Below are positions 17,617-26,578 of a stretch of DNA of 64,000 bases, in pieces (position 1 is the first letter of the stretch; each line of letters opens with the position of its first letter). A model generated the notes under the pieces. It had not been told where the DNA came from and searched no databases. It was given only the letters and a program-made list of their open reading frames with translations. The translations under genes and the position numbers were made by a program. This DNA comes from Mesorhizobium loti. GTDB taxonomy: Bacteria > Pseudomonadota > Alphaproteobacteria > Rhizobiales > Rhizobiaceae. The stretch lies in NCBI GenBank assembly GCA_002356515.1, contig AP017605.1:5565020-5629019 (forward strand), written 5' to 3'.

Positions 17617-18591
17617 ATGACCCTTTCGAGCCCTGACAAATCCGGCGCCGCCAGTCTCGAGGCCATCGCGCGAAACGGCGGCGTGCTGCGCCGCATCGCC
17701 GTGCGCATTCCGACCTATCTGTCGGACATTCGCGAGAACCCAGCATGGCTGCCGATGTTCGTGCTCGCCCGCACCATGCCGGCGCGCCGGATGCACTGGC
17801 GTGGGGCAAAGCCGGTTCGCGTGTCGCAAAAAGCCCACGACACGATGTTTGCCGGCGTCGATCGCCAGGAAATTGTCGAGGCGCTGCGGTCGGACGGGTT
17901 GTTTTGCGGGCTCGTCCTGCCGACTTCCATCCATAAGGAGATCGCCGCCTTCGCCCGCTACACGCCTTGTTTCGGCAATTTCGATCGCCGTCTCGAATTC
18001 ATGGCTGAGGACCATGCCGAGGCCGAGAAGCGTTTCGGCCGCCCCTTGCTCAGCGGCCACTTATTCGAACACATCCTCGGCTGCAAGGCAGCGGTCGCCA
18101 TCCAGAACGATCCGCTGCTGCTCGACATCGCCGCGCATTATCTGGGCGCTCAGGCGAAATTGATCACCACACGCGTGTGGTGGAGCTTCCCGACCAGCGA
18201 GGCTTCCGACGCCGACAAGAACCGTGCCTCGCTCGGCAAGTATCATTTCGACCTCGATGACTGGCGGATGCTGAAATTCTTCTTCTACCTGACGCCGGTC
18301 GACGAAGGCACCGGCCCGCATGTCTATGTCCGTGGCAGTCATAACCGCCGCGCCATCAAGCATCAGCTGACGCTGCTTGTCGGCCATCCGGCGCAGGAGG
18401 TTCTCAAGGTCTATGGCGACGACAGTCCCGTCACGCTGACCGGCGAAGCCGGCCTCGGCTTCGTCGAGGATCCGTTCGGCTTCCATATGGGCACCGTGCC
18501 TTCGCGCACGCCACGACTGATGATGGAAGTCGGCTTCGGCGTCTCGCCGCCCTCGCGCCGGCGCTTCCATGGCGAGCCGGTTATTCGCTGA
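17617..18591 (+). CDS. Phytanoyl-CoA dioxygenase (PhyH)-family protein
   Basis: Encodes 324 residues. It looks like a non-heme iron, 2-oxoglutarate-dependent dioxygenase: YHFDLDDW supplies His210 and Asp212, and GFHMGTVPSRTPRLMMEV supplies the distal His290 and the 2-oxoglutarate-binding Arg300. The core FFFYLTPVDEGTGPHVYVRG is characteristic of PhyH relatives. GAGGA precedes the ATG. The substrate cannot be deduced. It sits alone between the ParB-like gene and a flavin hydroxylase on the same strand. Confidence 0.82.
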   Translation: MTLSSPDKSGAASLEAIARNGGVLRRIAVRIPTYLSDIRENPAWLPMFVLARTMPARRMHWRGAKPVRVSQKAHDTMFAGVDRQEIVEALRSDGLFCGLVLPTSIHKEIAAFARYTPCFGNFDRRLEFMAEDHAEAEKRFGRPLLSGHLFEHILGCKAAVAIQNDPLLLDIAAHYLGAQAKLITTRVWWSFPTSEASDADKNRASLGKYHFDLDDWRMLKFFFYLTPVDEGTGPHVYVRGSHNRRAIKHQLTLLVGHPAQEVLKVYGDDSPVTLTGEAGLGFVEDPFGFHMGTVPSRTPRLMMEVGFGVSPPSRRRFHGEPVIR

Positions 18592-19007
18592 TCTCGCAAA
18601 AAGTCCTTAATAGCCTTCCCCAGATCAGACGCCTGGTTCTCCCTTGGGCTGGCTGGTGCCATGGCGTCGTCATGGGATCAGCTGGCACGACTGGATTGGA
18701 TCGATGTCATCTGACGCCGGTTGGGCCTCGACTGACCCAGATCAAGGCCACGCCCTTGTCGGCGTGGTTTGATCGCCCAGTCCTTCACGGGAAAACGCAT
18801 GGGCTGACCGACAGCCTGGTCGTCGCTCCCATCATCTTGACAATCCAGATCATACAGCAGGCAAATGACGCTTCACCAGCCAGGAACCGACGTGAGAACC
18901 GCGCTTGAGGCGATGCGGGCAATAGATCACAGCGCAATCGATGCACGACCTGCGGCTCGACTCCCCCAACATCTCACGAAGAGAACCGACGCGCTGGCGG
19001 CACGCTG
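18592..19007. other. No gene recognised
   Basis: Contains only short overlapping frames with no protein-like pattern. It presumably holds the promoter of the flavin hydroxylase gene. Confidence 0.4.
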
Positions 19008-20189
19008 ATGGCCGGCTGTGACGACAGCTTCGACATTATTGTCGTGGGCGCCGGGCCGGTCGGACTTTCCTTCGCCGCATCGCTTGCCTATAGCCAGCTC
19101 AAACTGGCGGTTGTGGAAGGGCAGGCCCTGGAAAGACTGGCAAGTCCGGCTTTCGACGGCCGCGAGATCGCGCTCACCCACGCCTCGATTGGAATCCTTC
19201 GCGAGCTCGGAGCCTGGGATGTTATCTCCGCTTCGGACAAGTCACCGCTTCAAGGCGCACGCGTCCTCAACGGATCGAGCCCGTTTGCGTTGTGTTTCGA
19301 TTCCCCCGGCGGATCCGCGGAACCACTGGGCGTTCTGGTCCCGAATTGCCAGATCCGCGATGCCCTGTTCAAGATCATCCGCTTGCGGGGCCATGCCCGG
19401 CTGCTGTGCGGCCACTCGGTCGTGCGTGCAACAAACAGCCGTCAAGGAGCAGTGATAACGCTCTCCAATGGCAGGCAGCTGAGCGCTCGCCTTCTCGTTG
19501 CAGCCGATTCGCGTTTTTCCGCCACCCGCAATCTGCTCGGCATTGGCGCCGATATCAATCGGCTTGGCAACTCGATGCTGATTTGCCGGGTGAGGCACGA
19601 GCGCCCCCACCACCAGATCGCGATCGAATGGTTCGATCACCATCAGACGGTGGCGATGTTGCCCCTCGCGCCAGGCGTGTCGTCGCTGCTTTTGACTTTG
19701 CCCTCAAACGAGGCCGACGGACTGCTTGCCCTCGACGACGAGTTGTTCCTGAGGGAGTTGACAAAGCGCTGTCGAGGGCGCCTCGGCAACATGAGCCTGG
19801 CAAGCCAACGCTATATCTATCCGTTGGCCACGACCTGGGCGCACAGGTTCCGGGCGCCGAGCTTCGCATTGATCGGCGACGCTGCCATCGGCATGCACCC
19901 GGTGACCGCGCATGGCTTCAACATCGGCCTTGGCGGCCAGAAGCAGCTCGCCCGGGGTATAGAGACCGCATGGCGCGACCGTCGCGACATTGCCGACCCC
20001 GACATGCTCCACAGATATGAAAGCCGACTGCGCCTGTCGGCGGCGCCGCTCTACCATGCTACGAATATCCTCGTCGGACTCTACTCAAGCGAGCATCCGG
20101 CGGCACGGCTTGCAAGGCATGTGGGGCTGCGCCTCGGCCAACATCTTCCCTTTGTCCGTCATGGCATTGCGGCCATGCTGAGGCGGTGA
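19008..20189 (+). CDS. UbiH/UbiF/COQ6-family FAD-dependent hydroxylase
   Basis: Encodes 393 residues. The N-terminal Rossmann motif is VVGAGPVGLSFAASL, the second FAD motif is FALIGDAAIGMHPVTAHGFN, and GREIALTHASIGILRELGAW is the substrate-side signature of ubiquinone-pathway hydroxylases. It probably hydroxylates the ring of a ubiquinone intermediate or a related aromatic compound. It resembles the UbiM branch known in some alpha- and beta-proteobacteria, but this sub-assignment is uncertain. No clear ribosome site precedes the ATG. It lies just upstream of the first nod box on the same strand, with no obvious link to nodulation. Confidence 0.82.
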   Translation: MAGCDDSFDIIVVGAGPVGLSFAASLAYSQLKLAVVEGQALERLASPAFDGREIALTHASIGILRELGAWDVISASDKSPLQGARVLNGSSPFALCFDSPGGSAEPLGVLVPNCQIRDALFKIIRLRGHARLLCGHSVVRATNSRQGAVITLSNGRQLSARLLVAADSRFSATRNLLGIGADINRLGNSMLICRVRHERPHHQIAIEWFDHHQTVAMLPLAPGVSSLLLTLPSNEADGLLALDDELFLRELTKRCRGRLGNMSLASQRYIYPLATTWAHRFRAPSFALIGDAAIGMHPVTAHGFNIGLGGQKQLARGIETAWRDRRDIADPDMLHRYESRLRLSAAPLYHATNILVGLYSSEHPAARLARHVGLRLGQHLPFVRHGIAAMLRR

Positions 20190-20390
20190 ACCCCGGTCAC
20201 CATAGTGCCAGCATCAGCGTGCGGCGTCGTAGCAGGCGGGCGCGTGTGGTTCGATGGGAGCGGTCGCGGCTGCGCGGGATCAGCTTGATGAAGACGGGGC
20301 TGCTGAATGCCGCGAGCCTCTTCCATCGCGGATCGTCAACGTGTCAATCGCCGTGTGTGTGCGAATCCACGCCCAATTCCGCCTTCGATG

Positions 20391-20439
20391 TGTTCACTGC
20401 GTGGATGGTTGTCATCCAAACAATCAATTTTGCCAATCC
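20391..20439 (+). promoter_or_regulatory. nod box upstream of nodS
   Basis: TGTTCACTGCGTGGATGG..GTCATCCAAACAATCAATTTTGCCAATCC keeps the ATC-N-AAACAATC-ATTTT-CCAATC core of the NodD binding site. The left palindrome arm (consensus CATCCAT) is degraded to TGTTCAC. NodD with a flavonoid is expected to activate nodS from here. Confidence 0.85.
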
Positions 20440-20560
20440 TGCTGACCCAATTAGGAGCGTGACCGAAATCAACTGCCTCGGCCCGCAGTACGGTCCCGAC
20501 CCTACCGACATCTGACGGCATTTGCAGCGCCGGTGATTGCTGCCTTAGCTAGGTGCGAAT

Positions 20561-21166
20561 TTGACCCAAATCGATCATGAACTGCTGAATCGAGAAATGG
20601 CCGCAGACGATCCATGGCGGCTCGATGGCAACCCGTTCGAGCGGGAGCGCCACACCCAAATTCTCCGGTTGTCACTTGCGCAAGGTCGAGTCGCGAATGC
20701 GCTCGAAGTCGGGTGCGCTGCCGGCGCTTTTACGGAGCGGCTAGCCCCCATTTGCCAGCGGCTCACTGTGATCGATGTCGTGGAGCCAGCGATTACCCGA
20801 GCACGTTTACGCATGAAGGAGACGCCGCACATCAGCTGGATAATTTCCGATGTTCAACAGTTTTCGAGTGATGAGCTGTTCGACCTGATCGTCGTTGCGG
20901 AGGTTCTTTACTACGTCGGAGACCTCGTTCAGATCCGCGCGGCAGTCCGCAACCTGGTAGGTCTGCTTGCGCCAGGCGGGCAGCTGGTTTTCGGGTCGGC
21001 ACGTGACGCCAATTGCCAACGCTGGGGGCACGCTGCTGGTGCAGAGACCACCATCGCCATGCTGAACGAATCGTTGACCGAGATCGAGTGCATCGAGTGC
21101 CGGGGCGCGTCGATCAATGAAGACTGCCTGCTGGCTCTCTTCCGAAAGCCGATTTCCGCTGCCTGA
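20561..21166 (+). CDS. nodS: NodS N-methyltransferase
   Basis: Encodes 201 residues and uses S-adenosylmethionine to methylate the free amine of the deacetylated chitooligosaccharide during Nod factor synthesis. Signature: DDPWRLDGNPFERERHTQIL, then the SAM-binding loop ALEVGCAAGAFTERL (about residues 47-61) and FDLIVVAEVLYYVGD. The start is TTG 20561, preceded by AGGTG and reaching the expected N-terminus; ATG 20597 is an alternative that would trim 12 residues. It follows a nod box by about 120 bases. The stump of nodU follows, so an ancestral nodSU operon is likely. Confidence 0.94.
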   Translation: MTQIDHELLNREMAADDPWRLDGNPFERERHTQILRLSLAQGRVANALEVGCAAGAFTERLAPICQRLTVIDVVEPAITRARLRMKETPHISWIISDVQQFSSDELFDLIVVAEVLYYVGDLVQIRAAVRNLVGLLAPGGQLVFGSARDANCQRWGHAAGAETTIAMLNESLTEIECIECRGASINEDCLLALFRKPISAA

Positions 21167-21185
21167 TAAAACACTGGGAGACACT

Positions 21186-21230
21186 GTGCGCTTCTGCGGT
21201 GTCAAGCTGACCCAATATGTGGACGTATAA
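21186..21230 (+). pseudogene. nodU: nodU 5' stump after nodS
   Basis: GTG 21186 opens VRFCGVKLTQYVDV and then stops. This matches the NodU carbamoyltransferase N-terminus (MRICGIKLTHDGAV). It sits 20 bases after nodS, where nodU is found in other rhizobia. The rest of the gene is unrecognisable. Evidence rests on about nine codons plus position. Confidence 0.6.
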
Positions 21231-22206
21231 GAGCGCCCGATGCAACAAGTAGCTGGATCCGGTTGATGGTAACAACCGCTGACTACATCCGGCTTCTTCA
21301 TGCGGCTCGATGTTCAGCGCCGCGAGCCTCGAGGGGTTTTCGCCCGCTTCCACCTCAACGGCCCCAGACGTCGGCCGAAGCCTTTCCGGTCCAGACATCA
21401 GGTTCGGAAGCGGCGGGGTGACCGTTCCCCACCTCTGCCATTTTGCGTAACGGCTTTACCCAATAAATGACCCATAGATGCCCACATGAAGCGAAGTCCT
21501 TATTTTGCATGGCTCCCTATGCGGGACGGGCTCCACGGCTGCCGCCACCGAACCTCAAAGGTGTTTCGGCCCAGGTAGGTGACGATCCCTAGCCGGGAAA
21601 GCGGCACTCCTCGTCGGGGGCCGTCGGTCCCGTGTCCCGCCTTATGCGGCGCTATGCTGACACTCCTACGGCTGCCCTTTTAACCGATCTCGTCGTTGCA
21701 GTCAGTCCCGCGTCCCGGCCCTTCGGCCGGCGCAAGTGCTGACGCTCCTTAGGCTGCCTTTCTGTGTGCGGCGATTTTTGATCCCTCGCACGGAATGAAG
21801 ACTTAGGGGCCAGCTCCTTCGCGCACTTCAGGCCTCAGGTGCTCAAGCTGTGTGTTCCAGTCGGCCAAAACCTCAAACAATTCGTTCGAAGTAGCGCCAT
21901 CCGGGCGCGCCCTCCTTCCCGCTCTCCAGGTGCTTTCACCGACAGTCCGGTTGACTGGCAACACTCGAAAGCATTGACCAGACGATTCCTGTTGGCGAGC
22001 GCGATAGAGCTTCGCGGAACCTGTTTGCCGCCGGCGATCCAGAGCTGCGCGATCGCCATGCATCATCGCGTGCGCCAACGGTCGCCGCGTTTGCTGACGC
22101 CTAACAGTCGGGCCGTCCTCCACTTGATCGCTGCTTCGGCACGGGCGCAGCCACGCGCTGGCGGCCGCTCTTGAATCAGGTTGTGTCACCGACAGCTGCC
22201 ATCGGT
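21231..22206. other. Non-coding or decayed stretch between nodS and nodA
   Basis: Nearly 1 kb without a recognisable gene. It should contain the remains of nodU but I can trace only its first codons. GC-rich C/T-tract DNA at 21500-21780 resembles ICE leaders elsewhere in the window. No RNA gene was found. Confidence 0.5.
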
Positions 22207-22272
22207 GCCGCCGCTTATCGGGCCAATCGAGCACGACCAGAAGGTTCAGATCAGGCTTTGAAAGGCATGGTT
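22207..22272 (-). pseudogene. nodD: nodD 5' stump opposite the nodA nod box
   Basis: On the minus strand CATGCCTTTCAAAGCCTGATCTGAACCTTCTGGTCGTGCTCGA matches the first 15 codons of the two intact nodD genes ([15 protein letters not shown]) with a frameshift after four codons. It sits in the divergent position expected for nodD next to a nod box. The remainder is deleted. Confidence 0.8.
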
Positions 22273-22276
22273 TTAA

Positions 22277-22325
22277 CATCCATAGCGTGGATGCTCGCGA
22301 TCTAAACAATCAATTTTACCAATCC
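22277..22325 (+). promoter_or_regulatory. nod box of the nodACIJ-nolO operon
   Basis: CATCCATAGCGTGGATG followed by CTCGCGATCTAAACAATCAATTTTACCAATCC is a near-perfect 49-base nod box with both palindromic halves intact. NodD binding here should drive nodA-nodC-nodI-nodJ and probably nolO. Confidence 0.95.
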
Positions 22326-22415
22326 GGGAGGGCCGTTCATAGACCCATGACATGCACCGCCATTGCTCTACCGCGTGAGGTGCACAAAAGAACCCGAAAA
22401 AGAGGAAGTCTTCGC

Positions 22416-23009
22416 ATGCGCCCTGACGTGCAGTGGAGGTTATGCTGGGAAAATGAGTTGCAGCTTCCCGATCACCTCGAACTCTCTGAGTTCTTCCGGA
22501 AGACCTATGAGCCGACCGGAGCTTTTAATGGGAAGCAATTCGCAGGCGGTCGAAGTTGGGCCGGTGCAAGGCCGGAGCTCCGCGTAATCGGCCGTGATGT
22601 GCACGGGGTAGCGGCTCACTTGGGCCTGCTGCGCCGATACATCAAAGTTGGCGACGATGATCTGCTTGTCGCTGAACTCGGTCTATACGGGGTGCGTCCG
22701 GATCTTGAGGGGCTGGGAATCGCCCATTCGATCAGCGTGATGTATCCAGTGCTGCAGCAGCTTGGCGTTCCATTCGCGTTCGGCTCGGTGCGGCCCGCGC
22801 TCCGGAACCATGTTTCGAGGTTCTGCCGCAAAGGCTTGGCGAACATTTTGTCGGGCGTTCGCGTGCGTTCAACCCACCCGGACGTGTACCTCGATCTGCC
22901 TCCCACGCGAGTCGACGACAACGTACTCGTCCTGGTGCTCCCAATTGGACGCTCAATGAGCGAGTGGCCGGCCGGCACTTTGATCGATCGGAACGGTCCA
23001 GAGCTATGA
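22416..23009 (+). CDS. nodA: NodA N-acyltransferase
   Basis: Attaches the fatty acyl chain to the free amino group at the non-reducing end of the chitooligosaccharide backbone; a cytosolic protein and determinant of host range. Encodes 197 residues, the family length. Start [20 protein letters not shown] is preceded by GAGGAAG; the frame is open further upstream but NodA begins here. Conserved blocks [34 protein letters not shown] and [16 protein letters not shown] are present. The stop overlaps an ATG (ATGA) that once began nodB. It is the only intact nodA of at least four traceable copies. Confidence 0.97.
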   Translation: MRPDVQWRLCWENELQLPDHLELSEFFRKTYEPTGAFNGKQFAGGRSWAGARPELRVIGRDVHGVAAHLGLLRRYIKVGDDDLLVAELGLYGVRPDLEGLGIAHSISVMYPVLQQLGVPFAFGSVRPALRNHVSRFCRKGLANILSGVRVRSTHPDVYLDLPPTRVDDNVLVLVLPIGRSMSEWPAGTLIDRNGPEL

Positions 23010-23121
23010 AGGACACCCGCTACGACGTCAGTCAGCGCGACCCGCCCCCATGGCGTTGATCGAGCTGATTCCAGCATTGGCCGCGGTTTTACTATCCGCC
23101 CGCTTCCCTCAAATTCACTGA
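23006..23121 (+). pseudogene. nodB: nodB stump between nodA and nodC
   Basis: ATG 23006 overlaps the nodA stop exactly as nodB does at 31502. After 16 codons the frame is broken, but the last 19 codons (LIPALAAVLLSARFPQIH, stop at 23119-23121) line up with the end of intact NodB (LIPALDACGYEIRSLPEHH). Roughly 185 internal codons are deleted. This shows that the operon was once nodABCIJ. Confidence 0.82.
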
Positions 23122-23136
23122 AAAATCTGACATCTC

Positions 23137-24411
23137 ATGAACCTATTTGCCTCAGCCAGTACTGTTGCCATCTGCTCTTACGCGCTGCTGTCGACCGTCT
23201 ATAAAACCGCGCAGGTCTTTTATACCCTGCCTACAAACGTACCGCCGACCTCGGGCGACCCGCCCAGCGGTGAGCCTTGGCCGAGCGTCGATGTCATTAT
23301 CCCGTGCTACAACGAGGCGCCTCGCACCCTCTCGGACTGCCTGGCTTCCATTGCAAGTCAGGACTACGCCGGCAAACTGCAGGTCTATGTTGTTGATGAC
23401 GGTTCTGCAAACCGCGATGCCCTCGTGGGTGTACACGAGGAATACGCGGGCGACCCGAGGTTCAACTTCGTTGCGCTCCCAAAGAATGTCGGAAAGCGCA
23501 AGGCGCAGATTGCCGCCATTCGCCGCTCGTGCGGAGATTTGGTGCTGAATGTAGATTCGGACACGATACTCGCCCCGGACGTCATCACCAGGCTTGCGCT
23601 AAAGATGCAAGATCAAGCGGTCGGCGCCGCCATGGGCCAGTTGGCGGCTAGCAATCGCAGTGAAACTTGGCTGACGCGGTTGATCGACATGGAATACTGG
23701 CTCGCCTGTAACGAAGAGCGGGCAGCGCAGGCTCGGTTCGGTGCCGTCATGTGTTGCTGCGGTCCGTGTGCCATGTACCGGCGATCCGCGCTTGTTTCGC
23801 TGCTGGATCAGTACGAGACGCAGCGCTTTCGAGGGAAGCCGAGCGACTTCGGCGAGGACCGCCACCTTACGATCCTGATGCTGAAAGCAGGCTTTCGAAC
23901 AGAGTATGTCCCGGAGGCCGTCGCGGCAACAGTCGTTCCCAACAGCATGGGTCCCTATCTGCGCCAACAGCTTCGCTGGGCCCGGAGCACTTTCCGTGAC
24001 ACGTTGCTGGCGTTCCAACTGCTGCGCGGCCTTAATATTTATCTCACATTGGACGTGATTGGCCAGAATATTGGCCCATTATTGCTCTCTTTGTCGATTC
24101 TGGCGGGGCTCGCGCAATTCGTAACGACAGGTACTGTGCCTTGGACGGCATGCCTGATGATTGCAGCCATGACTATAGTTCGCTGCAGCGTGGCAGCGTT
24201 TCGTGCGCGCCAACTTCGATTTCTCGGGTTCTCGCTCCACACACTCATCAACATCTTTCTCTTGCTCCCCTTGAAAGCATACGCGCTGTGTACATTAAGC
24301 AACAGCGATTGGTTGTCGCGAAGCTCTGCGGCCAATGTGCAAGACACCGGCGACGCCCTTCCAAAGCCAAACCTGGTGGGATCTGACGCCGCTTACAGCG
24401 AACAGCAATAG
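23137..24411 (+). CDS. nodC: NodC N-acetylglucosaminyltransferase (chitin oligosaccharide synthase)
   Basis: Polymerises UDP-GlcNAc into the tetra- or pentameric backbone of Nod factors at the inner membrane. Encodes 424 residues. An N-terminal membrane helix (residues 5-25) precedes the GT2 domain with [15 protein letters not shown] (Asp87/88), DSD (140-142), GED (239-241) and the processive-enzyme motif QQLRW (277-281). Several C-terminal membrane helices span about 300-395. It is transcribed with nodA; a nodB stump fills the gap. The Shine-Dalgarno sequence is weak. Confidence 0.97.
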   Translation: MNLFASASTVAICSYALLSTVYKTAQVFYTLPTNVPPTSGDPPSGEPWPSVDVIIPCYNEAPRTLSDCLASIASQDYAGKLQVYVVDDGSANRDALVGVHEEYAGDPRFNFVALPKNVGKRKAQIAAIRRSCGDLVLNVDSDTILAPDVITRLALKMQDQAVGAAMGQLAASNRSETWLTRLIDMEYWLACNEERAAQARFGAVMCCCGPCAMYRRSALVSLLDQYETQRFRGKPSDFGEDRHLTILMLKAGFRTEYVPEAVAATVVPNSMGPYLRQQLRWARSTFRDTLLAFQLLRGLNIYLTLDVIGQNIGPLLLSLSILAGLAQFVTTGTVPWTACLMIAAMTIVRCSVAAFRARQLRFLGFSLHTLINIFLLLPLKAYALCTLSNSDWLSRSSAANVQDTGDALPKPNLVGSDAAYSEQQ

Positions 24412-24436
24412 TTACTTGATCGCAGGTAGAAGAGTT

Positions 24437-25483
24437 TTGAGCCAGGACCAGAAACATCAAGTGTTGAAGCGTAAGTTGGGCCCAGAGGATTTGCGGCGGC
24501 TCGAGACTCCTGCGATCGAACGGGAGTCTCACGGGCAAACAAGCGCGAAAAGCTCCGTGCCTGACTCTGCGTCAACCGTGGCAGTCGATTTTGCCGGCGT
24601 AACCAAGTCGTATGGGAACAAGATCGTTGTCGACGAACTGTCGTTCTCCGTTGCGTCGGGAGAGTGTTTCGGCCTCCTCGGACCAAACGGGGCGGGCAAA
24701 AGCACGATTGCGCGTATGCTCCTCGGCATGACATGCCCTGACGCGGGCACGATCACGGTGCTTGGCGTCCCGGTGCCGGCGCGCGCTCGGCTGGCACGCA
24801 GGGGCATTGGCGTGGTCCCGCAATTCGACAATCTTGACCAGGAATTCACCGTACGCGAGAACCTGCTGGTGTTCGGACGCTACTTCGGCATGAGCACACG
24901 TCAGAGCGAAGCGGTCATCCCGTCGCTTCTCGAGTTCGCTCGCCTCGAGCGCAAGGCGGATGCGCGCGTCTCGGAACTGTCCGGCGGCATGAAGCGATGC
25001 CTGACAATGGCGCGGGCGTTGATCAACGACCCCCAGCTCATTGTGATGGACGAGCCGACCACCGGCCTCGATCCGCACGCGCGCCACCTGATCTGGGAGC
25101 GGCTGCGCGCCCTGTTGGCACGCGGCAAGACGATTATCCTGACGACGCATTTCATGGAAGAGGCTGAGCGATTATGCGATCGGCTGTGCGTGCTCGAAAA
25201 GGGCCGCAACATCGCCGAAGGCGGCCCGCAGGCGCTGATCGACGAGCATATCGGATGCCAGGTCATGGAGATTTATGGCGGCGATCCGCACGAGTTGCTT
25301 TCGCTGGTCAAGCCACATTCCCAGCGCATCGAGGTCAGCGGCGAAACCCTTTATTGCTATGCGCCAGACCCTGACCAGGTGCGCACGCAACTGCAGGGGC
25401 GAGCAGGTCTGCGTCTTCTTCTGCGTCCAGCCAATCTCGAGGATGTTTTCTTGCGGCTGACCGGGCGCGAGATGGAGGAGTGA
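24437..25483 (+). CDS. nodI: NodI ATP-binding subunit of the Nod factor exporter
   Basis: An ABC-transporter ATPase that with NodJ exports lipo-chitooligosaccharides. Encodes 348 residues from TTG 24437 ([20 protein letters not shown]), preceded by AGGTAGAAGAG; the frame is open upstream but overlaps nodC, and no ATG fits the known N-terminus, so the TTG start is likely but not certain. Walker [13 protein letters not shown], signature [11 protein letters not shown], Walker [14 protein letters not shown] and the switch His in [10 protein letters not shown] are intact. It is followed within 3 bases by nodJ. Confidence 0.95.
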   Translation: MSQDQKHQVLKRKLGPEDLRRLETPAIERESHGQTSAKSSVPDSASTVAVDFAGVTKSYGNKIVVDELSFSVASGECFGLLGPNGAGKSTIARMLLGMTCPDAGTITVLGVPVPARARLARRGIGVVPQFDNLDQEFTVRENLLVFGRYFGMSTRQSEAVIPSLLEFARLERKADARVSELSGGMKRCLTMARALINDPQLIVMDEPTTGLDPHARHLIWERLRALLARGKTIILTTHFMEEAERLCDRLCVLEKGRNIAEGGPQALIDEHIGCQVMEIYGGDPHELLSLVKPHSQRIEVSGETLYCYAPDPDQVRTQLQGRAGLRLLLRPANLEDVFLRLTGREMEE

Positions 25484-25486
25484 ACG

Positions 25487-26275
25487 ATGATTGAAGGTTT
25501 TGCGGCGGCGCTGCCGGCCAATGCGTGGAACTGGGTTGCGGTATGGCGACGCAACTATCTGGCATGGAAGAAAGTCGCACTCGTGTCGCTTCTCGGTAAC
25601 CTCGCCGATCCTATGATCTACCTTTTCGGCCTAGGCACCGGCCTCGGCATAATGGTCGGCCGCGTCGACGGTGCGTCGTATATCGCCTTTTTGGCGGCCG
25701 GCATGGTCGCGGTAAGTGCGATGACCGCCTCTACCCTGGAAACATTGTACGCGGCTTTCGCTCGCATGCATTCTCAACGCACATGGGAAGCCATGCTGTA
25801 TACGCACGTTACCCTCGGCGACATCGTTCTGGGTGAACTGGCGTGGGCAGCCACCAAGGCCTTCATGGCCGGTACGGCTATTACCATCGTCACCGCAACC
25901 TTGGGCTATGCCGCCTGGCCGTCCGTACTCTATGCGCTGCCAATCATTGCTCTGACAGGGTGCGTATTTGCGAGCCTCGCGATGATCGTCACCGCACTTT
26001 CGCCCAGCTACGATTACTTCGTGTTTTACCAGACGCTTGTCCTCACACCTATGCTGTTCCTGTCGGGCGCCGTTTTCCCATTGAACCAGCTGCCTGGCGC
26101 CTTTCAGCAGATAGCGCGATGCATGCCGCTGTCACATGCGATCGACCTCATTCGTCCGGTTATGCTTGATCGCCCGATCAGCGGCATCGCCCTGCACGTC
26201 GGTGTGCTCGGCCTGTACGCGCTGTTGCCATTCTTCCTCTCGATGGCGCTGTTGCGCCGCCGACTAATGCGCTGA
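25487..26275 (+). CDS. nodJ: NodJ membrane subunit of the Nod factor exporter
   Basis: An ABC-2 type permease of 262 residues with about six membrane segments (for example [70 protein letters not shown]). The [14 protein letters not shown] motif near the C-terminus is the ABC-2 signature. GGAGGAG overlaps the end of nodI, so the two are translationally coupled. It works with NodI in the inner membrane. Confidence 0.96.
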   Translation: MIEGFAAALPANAWNWVAVWRRNYLAWKKVALVSLLGNLADPMIYLFGLGTGLGIMVGRVDGASYIAFLAAGMVAVSAMTASTLETLYAAFARMHSQRTWEAMLYTHVTLGDIVLGELAWAATKAFMAGTAITIVTATLGYAAWPSVLYALPIIALTGCVFASLAMIVTALSPSYDYFVFYQTLVLTPMLFLSGAVFPLNQLPGAFQQIARCMPLSHAIDLIRPVMLDRPISGIALHVGVLGLYALLPFFLSMALLRRRLMR

Positions 26276-26296
26276 CGAAAGAGAGTGAGGCAAACA

Positions 26297-26461
26297 ATGC
26301 GCTACGGACTTCGTGCTGCAAATAAAAACGACATCGCCAACGCAAATCGGCATCCAACCCAGGGTCTTCGTGGCATCCACTCAATCTCTCAACGTTATGG
26401 AACGCCCGGGACCTCGATCACAGGATCTCATGTTGATCCAGGCGTAAGAGAATTTCTTTGA
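26297..26461 (+). CDS. Possible small ORF between nodJ and nolO
   Basis: A 54-codon frame starting MRYGLRAANKNDIANANRHP with GAGTGAGG 6 bases upstream of the ATG and lying 21 bases after nodJ. No similarity is recognised. It may be translated within the nod operon or may be the remains of another nod gene. The rest of the 303-base nodJ-nolO gap shows nothing else. Confidence 0.25.
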   Translation: MRYGLRAANKNDIANANRHPTQGLRGIHSISQRYGTPGTSITGSHVDPGVREFL

Positions 26462-26578
26462 GGTTGGTGATGTCTGACTGGCGTTCGCGGCGGCGAACGA
26501 CAACGCAGCCTGTGTTTTTGATCAAACGGCCTTGAGACAGGCCAATTCAGTCTTCCTGTACGATAAACGGAGAGCGAG

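Noticed and set aside
20597..21166. ATG 20597 as the nodS start
   Set aside because: It would remove 12 residues and has no ribosome site; TTG 20561 has AGGTG upstream. Kept only as an alternative.
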